Shown here: piece after piece, positions 1-8,662 of the stretch
How positions within the stretch are numbered: position 1 is the first letter of the stretch
How the letters are laid out: each line of letters begins with the position of its first letter
Origin: an uncultured candidate division WPS-2 bacterium
GTDB taxonomy: Bacteria; Vulcanimicrobiota; Vulcanimicrobiia; Vulcanimicrobiales; Vulcanimicrobiaceae
Length of the DNA: 64,000 nucleotides
NCBI GenBank assembly: GCA_937927945.1
Contig: CALEYW010000080.1
Coordinates: 57,290 to 121,289 of the forward strand
Direction of reading: 5' to 3'
The notes under the pieces: generated by a model
The model's input: the letters and a program-made list of their open reading frames with translations, nothing else
The model's database searches: none
What the model was told of the DNA's origin: nothing
Position numbers and translations under genes: made by a program

Positions 1-2622
1 CACGGCGTCACCGAGCTCGTGTACGGCATCGATCTGGTGGAATGGATGCTGCGGCAAGCAGCGGGTGACTTCGTCTTTCCCGCGCCTGCCGCGCTAGCGC
101 CGTCCGGCGCCGCGATCGAAGCGCGCATCTATGCGGAGGATCCGGCGCGCGGGTTCCGGCCGAGCGTCGGTGTGTTGACGAGCGTTCGCTTTCCGCAGGA
201 CGCTCGCGTCGACACGTGGGTCGAGACGGGGACGGAGGTCTCGGCCAAGTACGATCCGCTGCTGGCGAAGATCCTCGTCCGCGCAGACACGCGAACCGGC
301 GCGCTCGCGCGAATGGCCGACGCGTTGTGCGAGACCAGCATTTTCGGAATCGAGACGAATCTCGGGTACGTCGCGTCCGTGATCGACGACGAGCGGTTCC
401 TCTCCGGCGAGATGACGACCGGTACGCTGGCCGCGTTCGCGTACTCGCCGGAGACGGTCGAAGTGCTGAAGCCGGGCGTGCGATCGAGCCTCCAGGAGTT
501 GCCGGGACGCCTCGGCTTCTGGCACGTCGGGGTCCCGCCGAGCGGCCCGATGGACGAGCGTTCGTTCCGCCTCGTGAATCGCGTGCTCGGCAATCCCGAC
601 GAGACGTGCGCGCTCGAGCTCACCCTGCACGGCCCGACCCTGTGCTTTCACGCGCCGGCGGTGGTCGCGCTCGGCGGCGCGGCGATGCAGGCCGACCTCG
701 ACGGCGTCCCCGTCGCGTACGGAGCCCCAATCCGCGTCGCAGCGGGTGCGGTTTTGAGGATCGGCGCGATCGTGGGACCCGGCGCCAGAACGTATCTGGG
801 CGTGCTCGGCGGCTTTGATGCGCCGCTGTACCTCGGCTCGCGCGCGACGTTCGCTCTGGGCGGATTCGGCGGCCATGCGACCGGGACGCTGAAGACGGGC
901 GACATCTTGCGCGTCGCACCCGCCGTGACGGATGCCGCTCGTTTTCCCGCAGGCGTCGAACTCGACGGTCCGCAGCTGACGACATCGTGGGAGATCGGCG
1001 TCGTCTACGGCCCGCACGGTGCACCGGATTTCTTCACCGACGCCGACGTCGCGACGCTGTTCGAAGCCGAGTACGAAGTCCATTTCAACAGCGATCGCAC
1101 CGGCGTTCGGCTGATCGGGCCGAAACCTGCCTGGGCCCGGCGCGACGGCGGTGAAGCGGGACTGCATCCGTCGAACATCCACGACAACGCGTATGCCATC
1201 GGGTCGATCGATTTCACCGGCGACATGCCAATCATCCTCGGGCCGGACGGACCGAGCTTGGGTGGTTTCGTCTGCCCGGCGGTGGTTGCTGGTAGTGAGC
1301 TGTGGAAGGTCGGCCAGCTTCGGCCCGGCAACCGCGTACGTTTCCGGCGGACCACGCCGGCGTCCGCGATCTACGCGCAGCTCGACGATCGTGAAGTCCC
1401 CGTCGTCTACCGGATCGCCGGCGACGAGAACGTTCTCGTCGAGTACGGTCCGATGGTTCTGGACATCGCCTTGCGCTTGCGCGTACACCTCTTGATGACC
1501 GCGCTCGAGAGCGCGCACATTTCGGGAATCATCGACCTCACGCCGGGGATCCGTTCGCTGCAGGTGCACTACGACAGCGGCGTCCGCACGCCGGCGGAGA
1601 TCGTCGAACTGCTCGTGCGGATCGAGGACGGCCTTCCGTCCGTCGACGACGTCGATATCCCGAGCCGCATCATCCACCTGCCGCTGTCGTGGAACGACGA
1701 CGCCGCCGCGCTCGCGATGCGCAAGTATCAGGAACTCGTGCGCCCGAATGCTCCGTGGTGTCCCTCCAACATCGAGTTCATTCGACGCATCAACGGGCTC
1801 GATTCGATCGAGGACGTCAAGCGCATCGTCTTCGATGCACGCTATCTGGTCCTGGGATTGGGCGACGTGTATCTCGGTGCCCCGGTCGCCACGCCGCTCG
1901 ATCCGCGGCACCGTCTGATCACGACGAAGTACAATCCCGCGCGCACGTGGACGCCGGAGAACGCGGTCGGCATCGGCGGCGCGTATCTCTGCATTTACGG
2001 CATGGAGGGTCCCGGCGGCTATCAGCTCGTCGGGCGAACGATTCAAGTGTGGAACAGCTGGCGTTCCACGGAGGTCTTCGAGCCGGAATCGCCGTGGCTG
2101 CTGCGATTCTTCGATCAGATCCGGTTCTTTCCGGTCACGGGTGAAGAATTGCTCGAAGCGCGCGCTGCGTTTCCACACGGACGGTATCCCGTGCGCATCG
2201 AGCACGAGCGTTTTCGCCTCCGCGAATACCGCGAGTTTCTCGCACGTCACGCCACGGAGATCGAGGCGTTCCAGCAGCGACGGCAAACCGCGTTCGACGT
2301 CGAACGGCACGATTGGGCGGCGCGCGGACTCGACACCTACGTCCCGGAAGACGGGCTCACGCCGGCTGACGTCGAGGACGCGCTGCCTCCCGGCGTGCAT
2401 GCCGTGGAATCGCCGGTCCCCGGAAACGTCTGGAAAGTGCTCGTCGAAGCGGGACGAATGGTCGAACCTGGCGATCCGCTCGTGATCTTGGAGTCGATGA
2501 AGATGGAACTCGAGGTGTGCGCGCCGCACCGAGCGGTCGTGCAAGCCGTGCGCTGCGCGTCGGGCAAGCCGGTGAATGCCGGACAGACCCTCGTCCTGCT
2601 TTCCTCGGAGGCGGCGGCGTGA
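1..2622 (+). CDS. uca: Urea carboxylase, C-terminal 873 residues (5' end outside window)
   Basis: Biotin-dependent ATP-driven carboxylation of urea to allophanate, the first step of urease-independent urea use. The reading frame is open from base 1, where residues HGVTEL continue into the conserved end of a biotin carboxylase domain, so the true start lies upstream. Domains in order: biotin carboxylase C-lobe (about 1-145); KipA/AHS2-like carboxyltransferase half starting near LGFWHVGVPPSG (about 165-450); KipI/AHS1-like half (about 455-700); a linker; and a C-terminal biotinyl domain with ESMKME, whose biotinylated lysine is Lys834 counted from base 1. This order is diagnostic of urea carboxylase rather than acetyl-, propionyl- or pyruvate carboxylase. 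The stop overlaps the start of allophanate hydrolase. Family call is firm. Confidence 0.95.
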   Translation, partial: HGVTELVYGIDLVEWMLRQAAGDFVFPAPAALAPSGAAIEARIYAEDPARGFRPSVGVLTSVRFPQDARVDTWVETGTEVSAKYDPLLAKILVRADTRTGALARMADALCETSIFGIETNLGYVASVIDDERFLSGEMTTGTLAAFAYSPETVEVLKPGVRSSLQELPGRLGFWHVGVPPSGPMDERSFRLVNRVLGNPDETCALELTLHGPTLCFHAPAVVALGGAAMQADLDGVPVAYGAPIRVAAGAVLRIGAIVGPGARTYLGVLGGFDAPLYLGSRATFALGGFGGHATGTLKTGDILRVAPAVTDAARFPAGVELDGPQLTTSWEIGVVYGPHGAPDFFTDADVATLFEAEYEVHFNSDRTGVRLIGPKPAWARRDGGEAGLHPSNIHDNAYAIGSIDFTGDMPIILGPDGPSLGGFVCPAVVAGSELWKVGQLRPGNRVRFRRTTPASAIYAQLDDREVPVVYRIAGDENVLVEYGPMVLDIALRLRVHLLMTALESAHISGIIDLTPGIRSLQVHYDSGVRTPAEIVELLVRIEDGLPSVDDVDIPSRIIHLPLSWNDDAAALAMRKYQELVRPNAPWCPSNIEFIRRINGLDSIEDVKRIVFDARYLVLGLGDVYLGAPVATPLDPRHRLITTKYNPARTWTPENAVGIGGAYLCIYGMEGPGGYQLVGRTIQVWNSWRSTEVFEPESPWLLRFFDQIRFFPVTGEELLEARAAFPHGRYPVRIEHERFRLREYREFLARHATEIEAFQQRRQTAFDVERHDWAARGLDTYVPEDGLTPADVEDALPPGVHAVESPVPGNVWKVLVEAGRMVEPGDPLVILESMKMELEVCAPHRAVVQAVRCASGKPVNAGQTLVLLSSEAAA

Positions 2623-4427
2623 TGCTTCCGCAGATGCTGCAGCTCTCGACGTTGCGGGCCGGTTACCGCGCCGGACTCTTCACGCCGGAAGACGTCGTCG
2701 CGACGGTCCTCGAGCGCGTGCGGGCATATCCGGATCCCGCGGTGTGGATCGCGCCCGTTTCGGACGTCAAGCTGCTCGAACGGGCACGCTCGTTGCCGGC
2801 GGACCGCGCTTCGATCGACGCGCTCCCGCTCTATGGCATCCCGTTCGCCGTGAAGGACAACATCGACGTCGCCGGCATGCCGACGACGGCGGGATGCCCG
2901 GCGTTTGCGTACGAGCCCGGCGAATCTGCGTTCGTCGTGGAACGGCTGCTCGCGGCCGGAGCGATCCTCATCGGCAAGACGAACCTCGACCAATTCGCGA
3001 CGGGCTTGGTCGGCACGCGGTCACCGCACGGTGCACCGCGCTGCGTCTTCGACGAGCGTTACGTCTCGGGAGGTTCGAGCTCCGGATCGGCCGTCGCCGT
3101 CGCCGCGGGCCTCTGTTCGTTCTCCTTGGGAACGGATACGGCCGGCTCTGGTCGCGTCCCGGCGTCGTTCAACAACATCGTCGGCTACAAGCCGACCAAA
3201 GGGCGTTTGAGCACCCGCGGCGTCGTTCCGGCGTGCCGCTCGGTCGACTGCGTCACGATATTCGCAGCGAGCGTCGACGAGGCGCGGGACATCGCGGCGG
3301 TCGCGCAGGGCTTCGACGAAGCCGATCCGTATTCGCGCCGCTCGATCGATGCGGCGCTTCCGCTGGAGCATTTCCGGTTTGGCGTGCTCGCGGCCGCCGA
3401 TCGTCAATTCTTCGGTGACCTCGAAGCGGCGGAGCTCTACGACGCATCGATCGAGCGGCTCATCGACTGCGGCGGCACGCCGGTGGAGATCGACTACACA
3501 CCGTTTCGGGATGCTGCGGCATTGTTGTACGGCGGTCCCTGGGTCGCCGAACGATTGGCCGCGATCGCACCCTTCTTTGCCGCGAACGCCGCCGCGCTGC
3601 ACCCTATTGTGCGCGAGATCATCGGAGGGGCGCAGCGCTTTTCGGCCGTCGACGCGTTCGAGGGGCAGTACCGGCTGCGGGCACTCGAAAAGCAAGCGGC
3701 GCACCAATGGGACGAGATCGACGTCATGCTGCTGCCGACGACGCCGACGATCTATTCCGTCGATGAGGTCGAGCGCGATCCGATTCGCTTGAACAGCAAC
3801 CTCGGGCTCTATACGAATTTCGTGAACCTGTTGGATTACGGCGCCATCGCGATCCCGGCGGGATTTCGCACCGGGAACGGGCTTCCGTTCGGCGTGACGC
3901 TGATCGGACCGGCGTTCGCGGACGACGACCTGGCATCGGTCGCCGGCCGCTTGCAGCGCTCGCAGGGCACGGGAGTCGGCAAGGCGCTCGATCCGATCGC
4001 GGCCGGCGTTGCGCCGTCCGTCGAGGCGCGACCAGTCGCCGTTCAGATCGCCGTCGCAGGCGCGCACTTGACCGGTTTTCCGCTCAATCATCAACTGATG
4101 GAGCTCGGTGCCACGCTGGTGCGCACCTGCGCGACGGACGGCGAGTACCGCTTGTTCGCGCTCTCGACGGAACCGGCAAAGCCGGGCCTCGTTCGCGATC
4201 CGGGCTTTGCGGGACCCGGGATCGACGTCGAAGTGTGGTCGATGAGCGTCGCTGCGTTCGGTCATTTCGTCGCATCGCTTCCGACGCCGATGGCGATCGG
4301 CAAACTTCGCCTGCACGACGGCACGGAAGTCGCGGGATTTTTGTGCGAGCAGCACGCGCTCGCAAACGCGCCGGAGATCACCGCGTGGGGCGGTTGGCGA
4401 CGCTATTTGTCCAACGGCGTATCGTAA
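2622..4427 (+). CDS. atzF: Allophanate hydrolase
   Basis: Hydrolyses allophanate to ammonia and CO2, completing urea degradation after urea carboxylase. 601 residues, the usual length: an amidase-signature domain (about 1-430) followed by the C-terminal domain typical of allophanate hydrolases. The Ser-Ser-Lys triad is visible: Lys78 (VKDN), the cis-Ser in the SGGSSSG motif around 149-155, and nucleophile Ser176 in GTDTAGSG. The ATG at 2622 shares its A with the carboxylase TGA, and a GGAGG lies about 11 bases upstream, so translation is probably coupled. Longer in-frame starts inside the upstream gene were rejected because they add a low-complexity out-of-family extension. Confidence 0.95.
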   Translation: MLPQMLQLSTLRAGYRAGLFTPEDVVATVLERVRAYPDPAVWIAPVSDVKLLERARSLPADRASIDALPLYGIPFAVKDNIDVAGMPTTAGCPAFAYEPGESAFVVERLLAAGAILIGKTNLDQFATGLVGTRSPHGAPRCVFDERYVSGGSSSGSAVAVAAGLCSFSLGTDTAGSGRVPASFNNIVGYKPTKGRLSTRGVVPACRSVDCVTIFAASVDEARDIAAVAQGFDEADPYSRRSIDAALPLEHFRFGVLAAADRQFFGDLEAAELYDASIERLIDCGGTPVEIDYTPFRDAAALLYGGPWVAERLAAIAPFFAANAAALHPIVREIIGGAQRFSAVDAFEGQYRLRALEKQAAHQWDEIDVMLLPTTPTIYSVDEVERDPIRLNSNLGLYTNFVNLLDYGAIAIPAGFRTGNGLPFGVTLIGPAFADDDLASVAGRLQRSQGTGVGKALDPIAAGVAPSVEARPVAVQIAVAGAHLTGFPLNHQLMELGATLVRTCATDGEYRLFALSTEPAKPGLVRDPGFAGPGIDVEVWSMSVAAFGHFVASLPTPMAIGKLRLHDGTEVAGFLCEQHALANAPEITAWGGWRRYLSNGVS

Positions 4428-4554
4428 CGGCCTACAAACGTCTATTGTCGATTCGCCGCCCAGCCGAGACGATATAGCCCTGCGCCACGGTGACCGCGCC
4501 GAAGCGCCCCGTGGGCTATGTGTTGCGTCAGAAAAGATTGGAGCCATCACACTC

Positions 4555-5553
4555 GTGTTTTCGCGGAAATCGTTCATCGCGGGCGTCGCCGCCGCAGCAG
4601 CGCTCTCACCGGCGCCACGGGCAAGCGCCGCCGACGCTCCGATCCGCATCGGATACAGCGCATGGCCCGGTTGGTTTCCATGGAAAGTCGCCGAAGCGAA
4701 GGGACTCTTCGCGAAAAACGGCGTCCAAGTCGAGATGGTGTGGTTCGACGACTACACGGCGTCGATCAGCGCGCTCTCGGCCGGCAAAATCGACGGCAAC
4801 TCCGAGACGACGAACGACGCGATTTCCGCGCAGGCCGGCGGCGCTCCGCGCAAGATCGTCCTGACCACCGACAACTCGTACGGAAACGATCAGGTCATCG
4901 CGAAGGCCGGCATCGCGGACGCCCGCGGACTCGCCGGAAAGAACGTAGCCGTCGAATTCGGTCTTGTCGACCACTTCCTCTTGCTGCTCGCGCTGCAGAA
5001 GGCCGGCGTCCCGCAGAGCGCCGTCCACATCAAGGCGCTGGCGACCGATAAAGCCGCGGCAGCGTTCGCCGGCGGCAAAGTCGACTCGTGCGCGGTGTTC
5101 GCGCCCTTCACGACGGCGGCGATGAAGACGGGCCTGGGGCACGTGATCGCGAGCTCGAAAGACTTTCCGGGCGCGATCCCCGATCATCTGGTCCTCTCTC
5201 CGTCGCTCGTCGCATCGCGGCCGGCCGACGTCCAAAGGATCGTGAAGACGTGGTTCGACACGCTCGCGTACATCCAAGCCAATCGGGCCGAGGCGGTCGC
5301 GATCATGGCCAAGCGCGCGGCCGTGTCGCCGGCCGAGTACCTCTCGTACGACAAAGGCACGCGCATCTTCACCGTCCGCGACAACGTTGAGGCGTTCGCG
5401 CCGGGGAGCAGCATCAAACACCTCTCCGACAGCGGCAAGATGATGTCCGCGTTCTTGCTGAAGGCCGGCCTCACGAAGACCAGCGTCAACGTGGACTCGA
5501 TGCTCGACAGCCAATTCGTCAAGGCGTATGCCGCGACCCATTCAACCGCATAG
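4555..5553 (+). CDS. ABC transporter substrate-binding protein, urea-carboxylase-associated type
   Basis: Periplasmic solute receptor, 332 residues, GTG start, with an N-terminal signal sequence (SRKSFIAGVAAAAAL then cleavage near SAADAP). The fold class is that of the nitrate/taurine/aliphatic sulfonate receptors (NMT1-like): IGYSAWPGWFPWKVAEAKGLF near the mature N-terminus. A receptor family is known that accompanies urea carboxylase and allophanate hydrolase genes, and both length and context here fit it. It lies 127 bases after the hydrolase and just before matching permease and ATPase genes. The ligand is inferred to be urea or a related small amide; sequence alone does not show it. Confidence 0.88.
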   Translation: MFSRKSFIAGVAAAAALSPAPRASAADAPIRIGYSAWPGWFPWKVAEAKGLFAKNGVQVEMVWFDDYTASISALSAGKIDGNSETTNDAISAQAGGAPRKIVLTTDNSYGNDQVIAKAGIADARGLAGKNVAVEFGLVDHFLLLLALQKAGVPQSAVHIKALATDKAAAAFAGGKVDSCAVFAPFTTAAMKTGLGHVIASSKDFPGAIPDHLVLSPSLVASRPADVQRIVKTWFDTLAYIQANRAEAVAIMAKRAAVSPAEYLSYDKGTRIFTVRDNVEAFAPGSSIKHLSDSGKMMSAFLLKAGLTKTSVNVDSMLDSQFVKAYAATHSTA

Positions 5554-5568
5554 CACGGGCGACCGGGC

Positions 5569-6417
5569 GTGATCCGCGACTACGGCGGGCGCGTCGCAAG
5601 CGTTCCGCCGAGTCGACGGACTCGGCGGAGCCTGCGGCCGAGCTCCTTTTGGGCGATCCGAGAGTCGACTGCGCGCTGGCACGGCATCGTGCTGCCGCTC
5701 GCGGTGACGGCCGTCATCCTGATCGGCTGGGCGCTCCTCTCGCAATACGGCAAGATTCCGGCGATGTTCTTGCCGTCGCCCACGGGCGTGTGGCACGCGT
5801 TCCAGGCGCTGATGGCGGACAACTACGCAGCCGACATTCGGGCCAGCATCACTCGGGTAGCGATCGGCTTCGTCGCCGCTACCATCTGCAGCATTCCGGT
5901 CGGCCTGCTGATGGGAAGCTTCGGAACGGTCGAGTCGATGCTCGCGCCGGTCGTCGGAACCCTGCGTTACGTACCGATCACGGCGCTCGTTCCGCTCTTG
6001 ATCCTGTGGCTCGGCATCGATGAGGCCCCCAAGCTCGCGATCATCGTTCTCTCGACGTTCTTTTACAACACGATCATGATCGCGGACGCGGTGCGCAGCG
6101 TCCCGCGCGATTTCATCAACGTGAGCTATACGCTGGGCGCGACGCGCCTGCAGGTTCTGCGGCGCGTGATCCTGCCCGCCGCGATGCCGCAAATCGTCGA
6201 CGCGCTTCGCGTCAACGTCGCGGTCGCATGGAATTTCCTGTTCATCGCGGAGCTGATCGCGGCCGACAGCGGTCTGGGATATCGCCTCATGATGGCGCAG
6301 CGCACCAACGCGAGCGACCAGATGTTCGTCGCGCTCATCATCGTCGCCGTGATCGGCTTCGCCCTCGACCAGGCGTTTCGGCTTGCGAAGAAAGTGCTTC
6401 TCCCATGGTCGGCGTAG
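5569..6417 (+). CDS. ABC transporter permease (TauC/SsuC-like), probable urea importer
   Basis: Inner-membrane permease of 282 residues starting at GTG, 15 bases after the binding-protein stop. It has a basic cytoplasmic N-tail, then hydrophobic segments from LPLAVTAVILIGWALL onward; the EAA-type loop that contacts the ATPase is recognisable around SYTLGATRLQVLRRVILPAAMPQ. This is the permease type paired with NMT1-like receptors. Its last 13 bases overlap the start of the ATPase gene, so the two are translationally linked. Substrate inferred from the urea operon context. Confidence 0.9.
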   Translation: MIRDYGGRVASVPPSRRTRRSLRPSSFWAIRESTARWHGIVLPLAVTAVILIGWALLSQYGKIPAMFLPSPTGVWHAFQALMADNYAADIRASITRVAIGFVAATICSIPVGLLMGSFGTVESMLAPVVGTLRYVPITALVPLLILWLGIDEAPKLAIIVLSTFFYNTIMIADAVRSVPRDFINVSYTLGATRLQVLRRVILPAAMPQIVDALRVNVAVAWNFLFIAELIAADSGLGYRLMMAQRTNASDQMFVALIIVAVIGFALDQAFRLAKKVLLPWSA

Positions 6418-7184
6418 GCGGACTGGTCTTTCGCGACGTCTCGAAAACCTACGAGACGCCTGGCGGCCCCCTCACGGTGCTGCAGGACATCAACGTCGCG
6501 GTCGCGCCGAATGAGTTCGTCTGCATGGTCGGCGCGTCCGGTTGCGGGAAGTCGACGCTGCTGCAGTGCGCGGCCGGCTTGAATCGGCCGAGCGCCGGGA
6601 CGATCACGCTGGACGGAGAGCCGGTCGTCGGGCCGTCGGCGGACCGCGGGATGATCTTCCAGAGCTACACGCTCTTCCCGTGGCTGACGATCGAAGAAAA
6701 CGTCGGCTTCGGCTTGTCGCTCGACGGGGTGTCGGCCGCGGAACGCCGAGAAACCATCGACCGCTATCTCGGCGTGGTCGGTCTCACCAAGTTCGCGAAG
6801 GCGTATCCGCGGACGCTCTCAGGCGGCATGCAGCAGCGCGTCGCGATCGCCCGGGGACTCGCCAACCAGCCCAGAGTTCTGCTGATGGACGAGCCCTTCG
6901 GCGCATTGGACGCGCAAACGCGCATCGTGATGCAGGATTTCTTGCTCGAGATCTGGCGCACCACGCATATCTCGATCCTCTTCGTCACTCACGACGTCGA
7001 GGAAGCAGTCTACCTCGGCGAGCGCGTCTACGTCCTGCGCTCGAATCCGGGCCGCGTGCGCGAGGAACTGCGACCGGATTTTCCGGGCACCCGCGATCAC
7101 CACCTCAAGCGCACCACGGCGTTTCATTCGGTGGTCGACGACATTCTCGACCTCTTGCGCGAAGAAGCGTCGGCTGCGATGTGA
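6405..7184 (+). CDS. ABC transporter ATP-binding protein (TauB/SsuB-like), probable urea importer
   Basis: Cytoplasmic ATPase of 259 residues that drives the neighbouring permease. Walker A GASGCGKST, Q-loop IFQSYTLFPW, signature LSGGMQQR, Walker B VLLMDEPFGALD and H-loop VTHDVEEA are all intact. The ATG at 6405 was chosen because the family begins right after it (LVFRDVSKTYET); longer upstream frames run through the permease gene. Last gene of the urea operon; the next gene is convergent. Confidence 0.93.
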   Translation: MVGVGGLVFRDVSKTYETPGGPLTVLQDINVAVAPNEFVCMVGASGCGKSTLLQCAAGLNRPSAGTITLDGEPVVGPSADRGMIFQSYTLFPWLTIEENVGFGLSLDGVSAAERRETIDRYLGVVGLTKFAKAYPRTLSGGMQQRVAIARGLANQPRVLLMDEPFGALDAQTRIVMQDFLLEIWRTTHISILFVTHDVEEAVYLGERVYVLRSNPGRVREELRPDFPGTRDHHLKRTTAFHSVVDDILDLLREEASAAM

Positions 7185-7195
7185 TGACGTAGGCA

Positions 7196-7221
7196 GCCGC
7201 GAGCCCGTCGTGGTTCGCGGC
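7196..7221. terminator. Possible stem-loop between convergent genes
   Basis: A perfect 7-bp GC stem (GCCGCGA / TCGCGGC) with a 12-base loop lies between the convergent ends of the urea-importer ATPase and the porin-like gene. There is no following T-run on either strand, so a role as an intrinsic terminator is weakly supported. Confidence 0.3.
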
Positions 7222-7247
7222 CGCCGCTATCATCGGTAAGCCGGCTG

Positions 7248-8495
7248 CTAGAACTTCACCACGGCCTCGGCGCCGAACGTGTTCTGGTGATTGCGCCCGA
7301 GCGGGAGCGTCGTGAGGGGGTCGATCGAGTTGCTCAAGAAATTGTTGCCGTCGGAGGTATCCATCCGGTACTCGGCCCGATAGATCATCGTCGCGTTCGG
7401 CGTGTAGTTCAAGGTCGCAGTGTTCGACTGCAGCCGCTGGGCCAGCCCGGTACGAAAACCCTGGGTGTCACGGAACGTTTCCTTGCGCAGCGAGATCCCG
7501 TACTTCGGATTGAACTGGTAGTTGACGTAACCGGCAATGCCGTTCCAGTGCGAGGTGGGGAAGGCGCCGAATGCGTCGCCGAGCTGGGTGCCGTTGTCGT
7601 AGTTCGCGATCAGCGTGAGCGCGCTCGTCGGATGCATGGTCAAGATGCCGTCATAAAGCATGCGATTGGTGTATACCGGCGGCATGCCGAGAGCACTGTT
7701 GCCGAAGACCGCGAAGTCGTTGCCGTTATAGGTCGTCAGGTTGAGCGAGTACCCCGGGGATGGGGTCAGCGCGAGCGATCCCTCGATGGTCTTCTTCTTT
7801 CCGGCGAACTTCCAATCGTCCCAGCCGTTGTTCGCGCCGGCGATCACGGTGACTTTCGGGTTCACGACGTACGTTGCGCGCACGCCCGTGAACGACGACA
7901 TGATCGCATACCCGAACAGAAATGAGCGGGAGTAGTTGGTGTTCCCCGGAGCCTCCGCGACCTCGACGCCCGCGAGCGTCCAGAATTTTCCGACGATTGC
8001 CGTAAGCGGGCCGCCGGTGTACGAGATATACGCTTGGGCAAGGTTCGCTCCGGACCGCGATTGACCGTTGGACGCCACGAAGTCGGCGTCCGTCCCGAAG
8101 ATGCCCTCCAGCTTCCCGCCGATCGTCTTTCCGTTGATCGTCAGCTGCACGTTGGCGTCTTGAAGGGTCGGAGAATTCACGAAGTCGTTCGCGGGCATGA
8201 TGAGCCGCCCGCCGTTCGCGTCAAAATAGGGGCCGACGGCGCCGCCGAAGACCGTGCTCGGAACGCCGTTCGTGAAGCGCAGCTTATTGGTTCCGCTCGC
8301 GCCGGTATATCCCGCGTCGATCGAGCCCGAGAACTGCAGCAGCTTCGGCGTAGGAGAGGGCGACGGTGCCGGTGACGGCGAGACGGCCGGCGAGGGGGAG
8401 GCGGGGGGCGTGGCTTGCGCCGCGGCGAGCTGCGGCGTCGCCGCGAGAAGGGCGCACAAAGACAGAGCTCCAGCGACGATGCGAATGCTGGTCAA
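7248..8495 (-). CDS. Porin-like outer-membrane beta-barrel protein
   Basis: 415 residues with a clean signal peptide (IVAGALSLCALLAATPQLAAAQA), then a Pro/Ser-rich linker of repeated PSPAPSPSP units (about 30-50), then a barrel rich in alternating aromatic strands ending in VVKF; a terminal Phe is the usual BAM recognition signal. The barrel contains the LQDANVQLTINGKTIGGKLEGIFG and VGKFWTLAGVEV type strands seen in outer-membrane beta-barrel/porin-like families of under-studied phyla. No transport specificity can be read. It converges with the urea operon and lies downstream of the frameshifted TonB receptor on the same strand. Confidence 0.75.
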   Translation of the reverse strand: MTSIRIVAGALSLCALLAATPQLAAAQATPPASPSPAVSPSPAPSPSPTPKLLQFSGSIDAGYTGASGTNKLRFTNGVPSTVFGGAVGPYFDANGGRLIMPANDFVNSPTLQDANVQLTINGKTIGGKLEGIFGTDADFVASNGQSRSGANLAQAYISYTGGPLTAIVGKFWTLAGVEVAEAPGNTNYSRSFLFGYAIMSSFTGVRATYVVNPKVTVIAGANNGWDDWKFAGKKKTIEGSLALTPSPGYSLNLTTYNGNDFAVFGNSALGMPPVYTNRMLYDGILTMHPTSALTLIANYDNGTQLGDAFGAFPTSHWNGIAGYVNYQFNPKYGISLRKETFRDTQGFRTGLAQRLQSNTATLNYTPNATMIYRAEYRMDTSDGNNFLSNSIDPLTTLPLGRNHQNTFGAEAVVKF

Positions 8496-8662
8496 GAGAC
8501 TCCTTTGCCTGGGAAAAACGCCGGTTCAATAACGATATGGCCGAACCGTGAAGGGCGCCGCAGCGGGCGATCTCCGCTATTGTAGCTCAGGCGGAGGGCG
8601 CGCGCATTCGACACGTGCAGTATCGAAGTGCCGTCGAGTACGACGGTCCTACGTCGAGACGC

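Noticed and set aside
94..2544. Very long minus-strand open frame (816 codons) opposite urea carboxylase
   Set aside because: Shadow of high-GC codon use; composition is Arg/Asp/Val-rich with no domain, while the plus strand is a clear urea carboxylase.
8578..8655. tRNA-like GTAGCTCAGGCGGAGG segment between porin and TonB receptor
   Set aside because: Resembles a D-arm, but I could not find a matching anticodon arm, T-arm or acceptor stem.
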